A stretch of 64,000 bases of DNA from Christiangramia sp. OXR-203 (GCF_034372165.1 NZ_CP139698.1:3331453-3395452); one strand, 5' to 3'; counted from the first letter of the stretch, positions 10,132-21,650 are shown. Numbers and translations: made by a program. Notes: generated by a model not told the origin, from the sequence alone.

Positions 10132-10359
10132 CTAATAAGGTGCTGGAGGATTCAAAGCCGAAGTATTACTCAACTGCTCTCCCGTGAATTCCTCTTCCTC
10201 AATTATGGTAACTGAATCTGAATAGGTACTGGAAGTAATTAAAAATACAAGAAGACTGATAGCGAGTAGAAATAGAGCTTTAGTGAGAACAGATAAATAC
10301 CGAACCTGTCTATCGATTTTAACTTCGTCCTGAAGACTTGCAACTATGGTTGGTTTCAT
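10132..10359 (-). CDS. Small single-pass membrane protein, uncertain
   Basis: The open frame begins at 10389, but the in-frame ATG at 10359 gives a more natural 75-aa start (MKPTIVASLQ). The protein has a charged N-terminus, one hydrophobic helix (LSVLTKALFLLAISLLVFLI) and an acidic Ser/Thr-rich tail ending NPPAPY. I recognise no family. The membrane-helix pattern in a gap otherwise free of genes argues it may be real, but no promoter or operon partner supports it. Confidence 0.4.
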   Translation of the reverse strand: MKPTIVASLQDEVKIDRQVRYLSVLTKALFLLAISLLVFLITSSTYSDSVTIIEEEEFTGEQLSNTSALNPPAPY

Positions 10360-10389
10360 AGCATAAATACTATGTAGCAGATAGGGCAC

Positions 10390-10752
10390 TACAGGTTAAT
10401 AATAAGTTCTTTCCAGGTAGGGTTAATTTTGATAATTTAAGATAGGAATCTAATTAACTGACTGCAAGTCTTTTATCAATTAAAATAAATAGGATATCAA
10501 CAGGTAGAAAACTCCAAATTGCTGATGTTTACTGCATTAAACCGACTTATAAACAATTTAACACTTTACGGGCAAATCGATTAAGTGCAAATTAGACCGA
10601 TCAAATACACTAGTAGCCAGGTAATTAGAGGAACATAAATCATCAAACAGTATCCTGTTTTCAAACATAAGATTAAGAAGTGCGACTTCGCAATGAAATA
10701 ACTTAATTAATGAATTTCATAACAATTGAATCCTATTATGAGGAGAAATTGT
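10390..10752. other. Intergenic stretch with no gene seen
   Basis: About 360 bp of AT-rich DNA lie between the small membrane ORF and tRNA-Arg. I see no credible coding frame. Two short hairpins are present (AAACAG/CTGTTT at 10645-10660 and GAAGT/ACTTC at 10677-10689), but neither has a T run or a recognisable family. Confidence 0.5.
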
Positions 10753-10823
10753 AGCCTCACCAGGAATCGAACCTGGATCTAAAGTTTAGGAAACTTCTAT
10801 TCTATCCATTGAACTATGAGGCC
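10753..10823 (-). tRNA. tRNA-Arg (anticodon CCU)
   Basis: Read on the minus strand, the RNA begins GCCTCAT and its acceptor partner is GTGAGGC. The D arm is TTC/GAA around AATGGATA. The anticodon stem GAAGT/ACTTT encloses loop TTCCTAA, giving anticodon CCT. The T arm is CCAGG-TTCGATT-CCTGG. CCA is not encoded. The discriminator position reads T, which is unusual for tRNA-Arg, but the cloverleaf is otherwise complete. Confidence 0.93.
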
Positions 10824-10921
10824 GTTGGACGAATTTATAAAAATCGGTGTAGACTTCGATACTACATAATTCTAAAATTTACAGTCTTATTCTATATCTT
10901 TAGACTTTAAGTTCGTTAAGT

Positions 10922-11905
10922 ATGAAAAAATTAGTTTTAGCAGTTTTCTGTTTATCAATATTCAGCACTCACGCACAGAATATTGGACATGAAAAGAGCG
11001 CATTTGCACATACCTTTTCAATTGTTGCCAGAGATACAGTGACCGGTGAAATGGCTGTAGGAGTTCAAAGTCACTGGTTTTCGGTGGGTTCCATCGTTTC
11101 CTGGGGAAAATCTGGTGTAGGAGTGGTTGCTACTCAATCTTTCGTAAATCCGGCATACGGTCCTCAAGGTCTTGAATTAATGGAAAATGGAATGCCTGCC
11201 GATATTGCGCTGGCTAAAATGGTAGATGAAGATGAAGGCCGTGCTTTCCGTCAGGTTGCTTTTCTGGATGTAAACGGTAACGTTTCTGCCTATACAGGTG
11301 ATAAATGCGTTCAGGCTGCGGAAGATATACAGGGTAATAATTTTTCTGTACAGGCAAATATGATGTTAAATGAGAATGTAGTTCCTGCCATGGCGAATGC
11401 CTATGCTACGAATTCAGATCTTCCTTTAGCTGAAAGAGTGGTTGCTGTGATGCTGGCCGCACAGGAAGCCGGTGGTGATATACGAGGAAAACAATCTGCT
11501 GCTCTTATTGTCGTAGGTCCTGAAAAAACCGAAAAAAGCTGGGAAGATAAAAAGGTGGATCTTAGAGTGGATGATCACGAAAATCCAATCAAGGAACTTG
11601 GAAGATTACTGAAGGTGCATCGTGCTTACGAGCATATGAATAAAGGAGATCTTGCTGTGGAAGCAAACGACATGGAAAAAGCACTTCAGGAATATGGTGC
11701 TGCAGAAAAAATGTTTCCTGAAAACCTGGAAATGAAATACTGGAAAGCTGTAGCTCTTGCCAATAGTGGGAGAATGGATGAAGCTAGACCAATTTTCAAA
11801 AAAGTTTTTGCTGCAGATGAAAACTGGAAAGAAATGACCACAAGGTTGCCTGCATCAGGACTACTGAATATTTCAGAAGAAGAATTAGAGACCCTTACTA
11901 AATAA
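10922..11905 (+). CDS. DUF1028 family secreted protein with C-terminal TPR-like region
   Basis: A 327-aa protein with signal peptide (MKKLVLAVFCLSIFSTHAQ). Residues about 25-225 match the DUF1028 family: AFAHTFSIVARD, GEMAVGVQSHWFSVG, GVVATQSFVNPAYGPQGL, and later AALIVVG. The family resembles Ntn-hydrolase-type proteins, but its activity is not established. The last 100 residues or so look like TPR helices (AYEHMNKGDLAVEANDMEKA ... YWKAVALANSGRMDEARPIF). The next gene, a small lipoprotein, starts 9 bp after the stop, so the two are probably cotranscribed. The protein should be periplasmic. Confidence 0.88.
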   Translation: MKKLVLAVFCLSIFSTHAQNIGHEKSAFAHTFSIVARDTVTGEMAVGVQSHWFSVGSIVSWGKSGVGVVATQSFVNPAYGPQGLELMENGMPADIALAKMVDEDEGRAFRQVAFLDVNGNVSAYTGDKCVQAAEDIQGNNFSVQANMMLNENVVPAMANAYATNSDLPLAERVVAVMLAAQEAGGDIRGKQSAALIVVGPEKTEKSWEDKKVDLRVDDHENPIKELGRLLKVHRAYEHMNKGDLAVEANDMEKALQEYGAAEKMFPENLEMKYWKAVALANSGRMDEARPIFKKVFAADENWKEMTTRLPASGLLNISEEELETLTK

Positions 11906-11914
11906 GATAGCCAT

Positions 11915-12274
11915 ATGATGAAATTGATGAAAATTAGTTTTTTAAGCCTTCTGGTCATAGCATTCATTGCTTGTGAAGAAACTAAAAAAGAAGAAGAGAA
12001 AACTTCCGAAGAAAAAGAAACCGTAAGCACTGCGAATTCGATGAAAACGAATATGGAAGCAGATAGTGAGCTAAAATATAATCCTGCTCATGGCGTAGAA
12101 GGACATCGTTGTGAACTACCGGTAGGAGCTCCTCTTAGAAGTGAGGGAAATACCGCGGCTCAACCTATGACCACGAGTCCTGTTAGAATGCAGAGCGCCA
12201 CTCCAACGATTAATCCTCCACACGGGCAACTTGGGCATGACTGTTCAGTAGCTGTGGGTGCTGAGCTCAATTAG
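11915..12274 (+). CDS. Small lipoprotein with two HG-x2-GH-x-C repeats
   Basis: A 119-aa predicted lipoprotein; the signal peptide ends in a lipobox (VIAFIACEE). An acidic Lys/Glu/Thr linker follows. Two copies of one motif are visible: NPAHGVEGHRCELPVGAPL and, near the C-terminus, NPPHGQLGHDCSVAVGAEL. Each has two His and one Cys in the same spacing (H-G-x2-G-H-x-C), which could bind a metal or haem or form a disulfide. I know similar motifs from hypothetical flavobacterial proteins, but no function. It lies directly behind the DUF1028 gene, and the DUF3095 gene follows after 45 bp. Confidence 0.75.
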   Translation: MMKLMKISFLSLLVIAFIACEETKKEEEKTSEEKETVSTANSMKTNMEADSELKYNPAHGVEGHRCELPVGAPLRSEGNTAAQPMTTSPVRMQSATPTINPPHGQLGHDCSVAVGAELN

Positions 12275-12319
12275 CATTAAAATCCGAAATTTTTATATAT
12301 CCATTTCGACAGAAGTTCT

Positions 12320-13474
12320 ATGATGGACAAGCATCGTAATTTCTATACCCAAGTCCCAATTAGTGATCTGGCTATTCATGAACTTTTTCGGGATAGAAAT
12401 AATTTTCAGGAGGTTCCACCAACATGGCATGTCCTGGTTGCGGATATTCGGGATTCTACCCAAGCAGTCAACGATGGCAGGCATGAAGAAGTGAACCTGG
12501 TAGCTACCGGCTGTGTGATCGCGATACTTAATTTGTCCATTTCTGAAGGGATCACTGTTCCTTTCTTTTTTGGAGGCGATGGAGCTACATTTTTAATACC
12601 TGATAGTTTAACTACCAAAGCTTTATCTGTACTCGAAAAACACAACAGGAACGTTCAGAAGAATTTTAAATTCGAACTTTCATTGGGAACCTATCCCGTA
12701 AGGGATCTTTATAAGGATGGGATCGAATTAAATATAGCCCGCGTAAGTACTACAGAATCTCTGGTGATCCCAGTTATCATGGGTCAGGGATTACTAATTG
12801 CTGAAAAGCTTATCAAAGAAACACCTAACAGTTTACCTATCGAGATCGATGAAGTGCCGGTTAATCTTTCCGGGATGGATTGTAAATGGGACAAAATCAA
12901 ACCACCCTTGGAAAACCAGGAAGTGTTAAGCCTGCTTATAGCCGGATGCGGCGATGCTAACTATCCTGAAGTTTACTCAGATATTCTCGAAAAACTCAAC
13001 GAGATCTACGGTTCCACGCAACGCAGAAGACCAATCTCTACAGACAAGCTTAAAATGTCCACCAGTTTTGACCGTATTAGCAATGACGTAAAGATGAAGT
13101 GGGGTGATACTAATATTCCGGAATTTCTGAAAGGAGTATTGATTAGCCTGTTCGGTGAATTTTATCTTAGAAACACCAATCTTGGTAAAACATATCTAAA
13201 ACGAATGGTCGAATTATCTGATAATCTAAGTCTCGATGGCAGAATTAATACAGTGATCACCGGAAGCGCAGACCAAAGAAAAGAACTTTTCAAATACTTA
13301 GATAGTATTGAAGATCAAGGCCTCATCAAATATGGTTTTCATATTAGTGAAGAAAGTATCATGTCCTGCTATGTTCGAAACATGAAGACAGATGAACATA
13401 TCCACTTTATAGATGGTGGAAATGGCGGATATACAAAAGCGGCCAATGTGCTCAAAAAGAAATTGGCAAATTGA
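12320..13474 (+). CDS. DUF3095 protein with cyclase-like motifs
   Basis: A 384-aa cytoplasmic protein of the DUF3095 family. The N-terminal half resembles a class III cyclase fold: WHVLVADIRDSTQAV matches the D-I-x-x-S-T strand of such enzymes, followed by PFFFGGDGATFLIP. A regulatory or winged-helix-like C-terminal half follows (LISLFGEFYLRN, DEHIHFIDGGNGGYTKAA). Catalysis is not established for the family. An ATG-ATG pair at 12320/12323 leaves the start ambiguous by one codon. It may belong to the preceding DUF1028-lipoprotein unit, given the 45-bp gap. Confidence 0.8.
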   Translation: MMDKHRNFYTQVPISDLAIHELFRDRNNFQEVPPTWHVLVADIRDSTQAVNDGRHEEVNLVATGCVIAILNLSISEGITVPFFFGGDGATFLIPDSLTTKALSVLEKHNRNVQKNFKFELSLGTYPVRDLYKDGIELNIARVSTTESLVIPVIMGQGLLIAEKLIKETPNSLPIEIDEVPVNLSGMDCKWDKIKPPLENQEVLSLLIAGCGDANYPEVYSDILEKLNEIYGSTQRRRPISTDKLKMSTSFDRISNDVKMKWGDTNIPEFLKGVLISLFGEFYLRNTNLGKTYLKRMVELSDNLSLDGRINTVITGSADQRKELFKYLDSIEDQGLIKYGFHISEESIMSCYVRNMKTDEHIHFIDGGNGGYTKAANVLKKKLAN

Positions 13475-13497
13475 CCGCTTCCATAATTATTTAATTT

Positions 13498-15054
13498 TTA
13501 ATCTTCGTCCAGACCTCCTCTACGAGTTGCATCGCGTGGCTCTGGCCAGGTCATCTGCTCTCCGGTTCTACGACTTTTTGGTAAGCTAATCTGTTCTCTG
13601 GATGTCTTTTCAGGATCTTCACTAGCCATATAAGCAAGTACCGCTGTAAGGATCACGTTGTTTCTAACATCATCGAAAACGATCTTATCATAAGTATCCC
13701 TGTTGGTATGCCATGTGTAATTCCAGTAATCCCAGCTCAATGAACTTAGGTTGAATGCTGGTGCTCCAGCCGCTACAAAAGAAGCATAATCAGATCCTCC
13801 TCTTCCTGGAGATCCAGGGAAATTGGTTTCAATATGTGTAGTAACGTTTTCTGGTACTTCGTACAACCAACGCCCTAAATAGTCATATGCATGCAGGAAT
13901 CCATTTCCAGAAATATTCACTACCCTTCCAGTTCCGTTATCCTGGTTAAATAATGCCTGTGTATTTTCAACGATTTCTGGATGATCTTTTACGAATGCTC
14001 TGGATCCATTCAATCCCTGTTCTTCACTACCCCAGTGCCCTACCAGAATTGTTCTTTTTGGGTTAGGATACAACTTTTTAAGAATTCTCATCGCTTCCAT
14101 CATTACGATAGTTCCTGTTCCATTATCAGTTGCACCTGTAGCACCATCCCAGCTATCAAAGTGTGCTGAAAGAATTACATATTCTTCAGGTTTTTCTGAA
14201 CCTTTGATCTCTGCAATTGTATTGAAAGTTGAAACTTCTCCCAGCTCCTGAGATTCAGCTACTACTTTTAGTTCGGGTTTATCACCATATTCTGCAAGTC
14301 GGTATAGCATCCCATAATCCTCCAGTGAAATATCGATGGTTGGAATTTCTTCGGTATATGAAGAAAACACTTTGTTTACGCCAAATCCTCGAGACCAGTA
14401 CGATGAAATGATTCCGGCTGCTCCTGCTTTTTCCAGTGCCTGCGGTAATTCTCTTCTGGATAATCCGCTAGCTGAAGTACGTTCTCTCCAAACTTCACTT
14501 AAACTATCACGATCCTTTTTCATCTTTTCAAATGACTCTTCTGTAGCCCATTCTTCCCAGTTATCATCTGGTCTTCCCGTTGGCTGTGGCATTGAGATCA
14601 TCACAAATTTTCCTTTAACCGACTTCAATTTATTTACGAAGTCCATCGAGTCTTTTGCTGCCGGAAGGATGATTACTTCAGCCTGCACTCCTTTTTTCCC
14701 GGTAGATGGACTCCAGGCCAGCTGTCGTGCTTCAAGGCTCTGAATCCTTGGAGAGATAAGATCAACATGTGTGATACCGCGTTCCCAGCCTTTCCATTTA
14801 CCCCATTCTTCGTTTCTGGCATCAATATCCCAGCTTTTATACTTATTTACCGCCCAGTCGTTAGCCTGTTTCATTTGAGGCGTCCCAACAAGTCTTGGAC
14901 CTACAACGTCCAGTAATTCATGCGCAAGATTTTCAAGTTCAGAATTGCCTTCTGCTTCTTTTACGATCTTCTCCACCATTTCCTGGGTGCTTTGCGCAAA
15001 AGCAGCCGAAAAGGAGATAAAAAATAAAAAGGCTAAGGATAATTTTTTTGTCAT
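13498..15054 (-). CDS. Secreted M28-family metallopeptidase
   Basis: A 518-aa zinc aminopeptidase/carboxypeptidase with signal peptide (LAFLFFISFSAAFAQ). The M28 ligands are visible: AHFDSW (His298, Asp300), GATDNGTGT (Asp310), SEEQGL (Glu344/Glu345), FNQDNG, and a C-terminal TWHTNRDT histidine. Between about residues 120 and 270 there is a protease-associated-like insert. The architecture resembles plasma glutamate carboxypeptidase-type enzymes, which cut dipeptides or N-terminal residues. It probably acts in the periplasm or is exported. The gene converges on the DUF3095 gene and diverges from the S9 peptidase gene, consistent with a protein-degrading lifestyle but not one operon. Confidence 0.92.
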   Translation of the reverse strand: MTKKLSLAFLFFISFSAAFAQSTQEMVEKIVKEAEGNSELENLAHELLDVVGPRLVGTPQMKQANDWAVNKYKSWDIDARNEEWGKWKGWERGITHVDLISPRIQSLEARQLAWSPSTGKKGVQAEVIILPAAKDSMDFVNKLKSVKGKFVMISMPQPTGRPDDNWEEWATEESFEKMKKDRDSLSEVWRERTSASGLSRRELPQALEKAGAAGIISSYWSRGFGVNKVFSSYTEEIPTIDISLEDYGMLYRLAEYGDKPELKVVAESQELGEVSTFNTIAEIKGSEKPEEYVILSAHFDSWDGATGATDNGTGTIVMMEAMRILKKLYPNPKRTILVGHWGSEEQGLNGSRAFVKDHPEIVENTQALFNQDNGTGRVVNISGNGFLHAYDYLGRWLYEVPENVTTHIETNFPGSPGRGGSDYASFVAAGAPAFNLSSLSWDYWNYTWHTNRDTYDKIVFDDVRNNVILTAVLAYMASEDPEKTSREQISLPKSRRTGEQMTWPEPRDATRRGGLDED

Positions 15055-15197
15055 AATGTAAAGATTGGTTGATGTGTTTTACAATATCGTTCTTTTTAGA
15101 ACAATTGCTCTGAAATTAGACCGCAGTGGTACGAAAACGTTTAATACGGAGTTAAAATTTAGCTATATTGGCGTTCCAAAATCGTAAATTTTCACCA

Positions 15198-17567
15198 ATG
15201 CTTCAAAGATTCGCGTTTCTCGCCATCCTATGCCTACCCTTTTTACAGCTAAATGCCCAGACTTCAGAACTTAGTGTCCAGAAGATCATGCAGGATCCAC
15301 AATGGATGGGTAATTTTCCAGATAGAGTTCGCTGGGGAATACACAGTGAAAATGTCTATTTTCAGTATAATCCTGAAGGGAATCCCGCAGACAGTCTTTA
15401 TAAAATCGCTGTAAATGATCCTCAAAAGATCCTAAAAGTTTCTGCGGAAGAATCGAAAGCAATGATCCCAACGTATGGCGACTTCAGTAGTGATCGAAAG
15501 AAAATGCTGTATACAGATGACGGAAGACTTACTATCTATGATATGAATGATCGATCAAAAAAGGAATTGATCAGTTTACCCTTCAGAATAAGTAATCCTG
15601 AATTTTCAGCTTCAGAAGATGAGATCCTATTCCAGGCTGAAGACAATGCATTCATCTATCATCTTGAAAACGGAACGCTTCAGCAACTTACCAATATCAA
15701 ATCTGGAACAAAAAAAGCTTCCGCAGATAAAAAACTAAACGAAAAGGATCAATGGCTTCAGGATGAAAATCTTGATCTTTTACAGGTTGTGAGAGAAAGA
15801 AAGGAGAACAGGGAAGCATCTAAAAAGTACCGTGAATCCACCAGCGAGCCGGAAGAGTTTATATTTTACCTGGACAACAAGAGCATGAGCAATTTCGTTA
15901 TCTCGCCAAATGCTAAATATGCTGCATTCAGCCTTATCGATCGGGAAAGCGGAAAAAACACAGGCGTTCCTAATTATGTGGATGAAAGTGGGTATACCGA
16001 AGATCTTTCTGCCAGAAGCAAGGTTGGAGATCTAAAATATTCTGCAGAACTGGCACTTTATCAAATTGAAAAGGATACGGTACTAAAGTTTGATTTTACC
16101 AGTCTACCAGGAATTTCGAAACTGCCTGATTATACTGCAGATTATCCTGAAAAAGAATGGAAAGAAGAGCCGCGACCGGTAATTCCATCCTCCATGAAAT
16201 TTAGTCCTGAAGGAGACAAAGCTGTAGTAAACATACGCTCTACAGATAACAAGGACCGCTGGATCGTTGCTGTAGATCTTGAAACCGGAGAATTTGAATC
16301 GCTCGACCATCAACGCGATGAAGCATGGCTCGCAGGACCAGGAATTGGCTATACTTATTATGGTTATGAAACTATGGGATGGTTGCCAGACAACAAGCAT
16401 ATTTATTTTCAGACTGAAGAATCAGGCTATTCTCATTTAGTGATCCTGAATACAAAAACAGGAAAAAAGAAAGATCTTACTCCCGGGAATTATGAAGTTT
16501 TTGATCCTATGATCTCAAACGATGGGAAGCACTGGTATTTCACTTCTTCGAAAGTACATGCCGGGGAAAGACATTTCTATAAAATGCCATTAATGGGCGG
16601 AGATATGGAGCAACTTACTTCCATGACCGGGAACAACGATGTACGATTATCTCCAGATGAATCGCAAATGGCGATCACCTATTCCTATATGAACAAACCG
16701 GAAGAACTATTTCTAAAAGAAACCTCATCTAAAGCTCAAACGATCCAGGTAACCGATGGCAGATCTGAAGCCTTTAAAGCTTACGACTGGCGTGAACCTC
16801 AACTTATTAAATTCACGGCGCAGGATGGAGCGAAAGTTCCAGCCAGACTATACCTTCCTGAGGAGGATGTGAAAAATGATGCCGCAATCGTATTTGTTCA
16901 TGGCGCTGGTTATTTGCAAAATGCTCACAAATGGTGGTCAAGTTATTTTCGCGAGTACATGTTCCATAACCTTTTAACTGATCTTGGTTACACCGTGATC
17001 GATATCGATTATCGTGGTAGCGCCGGTTATGGAAGGGATTGGAGAACTGGTATTTACAGACATATGGGCGGGAAAGACCTAAGTGACCAGGTAGACGGCG
17101 TGAAATATCTTGTGGATGAACATGATATCAATCCTGAAAAAGTGGGAATTTATGGTGGTAGTTATGGCGGATTTATCACCTTGATGGCCTTATTTACTGA
17201 AGCTGATACTTTCCAGGCTGGAGCTGCTTTAAGGTCTGTAACAGACTGGGCACACTACAACCATGGATACACCAGCAATATTCTTAACGAACCTTCCCAG
17301 GATCCAATTGCTTACAAACGCTCATCACCCATTTATTTTGCTGAAGGCCTTGAAGGTGATTTGTTGATCGCCCACGGAATGGTAGATGTAAACGTGCATT
17401 TTCAAGATGTGGTTAGACTAAGTCAGCGTTTGATTGAATTAGGAAAAGAGAATTGGGAGCTTGCCGTTTATCCAGTGGAAGATCACGGATTCGTGGAGCC
17501 TAGTAGCTGGACAGATGAATATCGAAGAATACTGGAATTATTTAATGAAAACCTATTGGAAAAATGA
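15198..17567 (+). CDS. S9-family prolyl oligopeptidase / dipeptidyl peptidase IV-like
   Basis: The frame is open from a TTG at 15168, but the ATG at 15198 directly starts a signal peptide (MLQRFAFLAILCLPFLQLNAQ), giving 789 aa. Residues about 40-540 form a DPP-IV-type beta-propeller. The alpha/beta-hydrolase domain follows with the triad Ser655 (YGGSYGG), Asp730 (GMVDVNVH) and His763 (EDHGFVEP). It probably removes N-terminal dipeptides from peptides in the periplasm. Its stop overlaps the start of the next gene (ATGATGG), so the two are translationally coupled. Confidence 0.93.
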   Translation: MLQRFAFLAILCLPFLQLNAQTSELSVQKIMQDPQWMGNFPDRVRWGIHSENVYFQYNPEGNPADSLYKIAVNDPQKILKVSAEESKAMIPTYGDFSSDRKKMLYTDDGRLTIYDMNDRSKKELISLPFRISNPEFSASEDEILFQAEDNAFIYHLENGTLQQLTNIKSGTKKASADKKLNEKDQWLQDENLDLLQVVRERKENREASKKYRESTSEPEEFIFYLDNKSMSNFVISPNAKYAAFSLIDRESGKNTGVPNYVDESGYTEDLSARSKVGDLKYSAELALYQIEKDTVLKFDFTSLPGISKLPDYTADYPEKEWKEEPRPVIPSSMKFSPEGDKAVVNIRSTDNKDRWIVAVDLETGEFESLDHQRDEAWLAGPGIGYTYYGYETMGWLPDNKHIYFQTEESGYSHLVILNTKTGKKKDLTPGNYEVFDPMISNDGKHWYFTSSKVHAGERHFYKMPLMGGDMEQLTSMTGNNDVRLSPDESQMAITYSYMNKPEELFLKETSSKAQTIQVTDGRSEAFKAYDWREPQLIKFTAQDGAKVPARLYLPEEDVKNDAAIVFVHGAGYLQNAHKWWSSYFREYMFHNLLTDLGYTVIDIDYRGSAGYGRDWRTGIYRHMGGKDLSDQVDGVKYLVDEHDINPEKVGIYGGSYGGFITLMALFTEADTFQAGAALRSVTDWAHYNHGYTSNILNEPSQDPIAYKRSSPIYFAEGLEGDLLIAHGMVDVNVHFQDVVRLSQRLIELGKENWELAVYPVEDHGFVEPSSWTDEYRRILELFNENLLEK

Positions 17568-18796
17568 TGGATATCAATTTTGTAAGAGAACAATTTCCTG
17601 CTCTTGAACGGGATTTCGTTTTTATGGATAATGCCGGAGGATCACAGGTTTTAAAGCAGGTCACTAACAAGATCACAGATTACCTGCTTCACTCCAATGT
17701 ACAACTTGGTGCTTCCTACGCTGTTTCCCAGGAAGCCGGAGATAGACTAAAAAGCTCTACGGAAGTTGTTTCAGAGCTTATCAATGCTTCCAGACCTGAA
17801 GAGATCGTGATTGGCTCCAGTACGACCATGCTTATGCGAATTCTTAGCCTGAGCATTAGTAAGAACTGGGAAAAAGGAGATGAGATCATTGTTACCAATA
17901 CAGACCATGAGGCAAATGTTTCTCCATGGACAGATCTTGAAAAGTCTGGGTTTAAAGTTAAGATATGGCATGTAAATCCAGAATCTCTGGAACTTGACAC
18001 TAAAGATCTTGAACATTTATTGACAGAAAAGACGAAACTCGTTGCCGTTACTCACGCATCGAACGTGCTGGGAACGATCAATCCTGTTAAGCAATACGCT
18101 GAAATAGTACATAAAGCAGGTGCTTTGATCTGTGTAGATGGTGTCGCCTATGCACCGCATAGAAAAGTGGACGTTCAGGACCTGGATGCCGACTTCTATA
18201 CGTTTAGCTGGTACAAGACTTATGGACCACACCTGGCCATGATGTATGGTAAATATGATCTATTGAGAGAGCTGGAAAGTATCAACCATTATTTTATAGA
18301 CAAAGATGCTGTTCCATATAAACTGCAACCCGGAAATTTCAATTTCGAACTTACCTATGCGGTTTCCGGAATTACCGATTATTATACTGAATTGCACGAT
18401 CATCATTTCGACGGAAAAGATCTTCAGTTTAAGGAAAAATTGAATAAAACCTACGAGCTTATTTCTGCCCATGAAGAAAAACTGGCCACAAGACTTCTGG
18501 ATTATTTGAATTCAATTTCAGAAATAAAGATCATCGGGCAAACAAGTGCTGCTGCTGAAAAAAGAGTTCCTACTATTTCATTTGTCCACCAAAACTTCCG
18601 AAGCAATGATATTGTTGAAGCAGTAGATCCTCATAATATTGGCATCAGATTTGGCGATTTCTATGCTAAAAAATTAATTCATGACCTTCAGCTGGAAGAT
18701 AAGAACGGCGTGGTAAGAGTAAGCCTGGTTCATTATAATACCCTGGAAGAAGTTGATAAACTGATAGAAGTTTTTAAAACGATTTTTAAGTCTTAA
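17564..18796 (+). CDS. Cysteine desulfurase-like class V aminotransferase
   Basis: A 410-aa PLP enzyme of fold type I, class V. FMDNAGGSQVL begins the domain, THASNVLGTINPV and ICVDGVAYAPH hold the cofactor-binding Asp, and SWYKTYGPH contains the Schiff-base Lys218. The sequence fits the SufS-related cysteine desulfurase-like family (TIGR01976 type) rather than IscS or SufS proper. The reaction is therefore uncertain: cysteine desulfurase, selenocysteine lyase, or another beta-elimination. It overlaps the S9 peptidase gene by 4 bp and converges on the next gene with a 4-bp overlap. Confidence 0.87.
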   Translation: MMDINFVREQFPALERDFVFMDNAGGSQVLKQVTNKITDYLLHSNVQLGASYAVSQEAGDRLKSSTEVVSELINASRPEEIVIGSSTTMLMRILSLSISKNWEKGDEIIVTNTDHEANVSPWTDLEKSGFKVKIWHVNPESLELDTKDLEHLLTEKTKLVAVTHASNVLGTINPVKQYAEIVHKAGALICVDGVAYAPHRKVDVQDLDADFYTFSWYKTYGPHLAMMYGKYDLLRELESINHYFIDKDAVPYKLQPGNFNFELTYAVSGITDYYTELHDHHFDGKDLQFKEKLNKTYELISAHEEKLATRLLDYLNSISEIKIIGQTSAAAEKRVPTISFVHQNFRSNDIVEAVDPHNIGIRFGDFYAKKLIHDLQLEDKNGVVRVSLVHYNTLEEVDKLIEVFKTIFKS

Positions 18797-19395
18797 CGGT
18801 AATTTCCGAAGACACGATTAAAAGGTATTTTGAAGCCCAGTAAAATGGAATTTCTACGCACCTGATCCCGAACTACTTCCAGTACCTCTGCCTGTGCGGA
18901 GATTTCGAAAGTAAATTGATTACGAACCCGGTATGATACAGATAATTTTGCCGGGATTGTGATCACCCGAATGTCCTCTTCCAGCACATTACCGTAATCT
19001 GGAGAATTTTGAATAAACGAAGCTCCAATCCCCGCACCAAAAAGTACATTTTCGATCTGGTTGAAGGGGTCGAAATTAACATAAGGCATAAATGTCAACG
19101 AGTTGTAATGTTCATTATCACTAAGATCTGAAGCTGAAGTTCGCTGCCAGTATAGCTCGGCTCCAAAACCCGCTTTAGGCAACAGGTAGTAGATCGCGTA
19201 GATTCCCACCGCGTAATTAGGCTCAAAGCCTGAATTGGTAAAACTGTCGCTCTCCCCGCTACCAAAAACATCCTGAGAAAGATATAAGGAAGTATGGGCA
19301 TAACTAATGCTTGGACCAACCTCAAAATCCCGGTATCTCTGGCTGAATGACTTAACCGCGATAAATAGCAGAACTATTACTAAAAGTTTTTTCAC
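18793..19395 (-). CDS. Outer-membrane beta-barrel protein
   Basis: A 200-aa protein with GTG start and signal peptide (MKKLLVIVLLFIAVKSFSQ). Alternating aromatic and polar strands (FEVGPSISYAHTSLYLS, YAVGIYAIYYLLPKAGFGAELYW, FGAGIGASFIQ) suggest a small 8-stranded barrel of the OmpA-like or porin-family type. No active-site motif is visible. It shares a 4-bp tail-to-tail overlap with the aminotransferase gene. Confidence 0.75.
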   Translation of the reverse strand: MKKLLVIVLLFIAVKSFSQRYRDFEVGPSISYAHTSLYLSQDVFGSGESDSFTNSGFEPNYAVGIYAIYYLLPKAGFGAELYWQRTSASDLSDNEHYNSLTFMPYVNFDPFNQIENVLFGAGIGASFIQNSPDYGNVLEEDIRVITIPAKLSVSYRVRNQFTFEISAQAEVLEVVRDQVRRNSILLGFKIPFNRVFGNYR

Positions 19396-19410
19396 CTATG
19401 AAAATTTAAT

Positions 19411-19441
19411 GACCGGGAACTTTTCTACAAAATTCCCGGCC
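19411..19441 (-). terminator. Hairpin, probable terminator of the GH97 gene
   Basis: GACCGGGAA (19411-19419) pairs with TTCCCGGCC (19433-19441), a 9-bp stem with one G-U pair and a 13-nt loop, 9 bp past the GH97 stop. The following minus-strand sequence is A/T-rich but lacks a solid T run, so termination may be weak. Confidence 0.55.
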
Positions 19442-19449
19442 ATTTGAAA

Positions 19450-21627
<2,178 letters not shown>

Positions 21628-21650
21628 TCAGAAATTAAAATTAATATTAT

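Noticed and set aside
10645..10689. Two short hairpins in the gap before tRNA-Arg
   Set aside because: Stems of 5-6 bp without T run or conserved context; expected by chance in AT-rich DNA.
14336..14743. 135-aa plus-strand open frame
   Set aside because: Lies wholly inside the M28 peptidase gene on the opposite strand; its composition reflects the antisense of a strong domain match.
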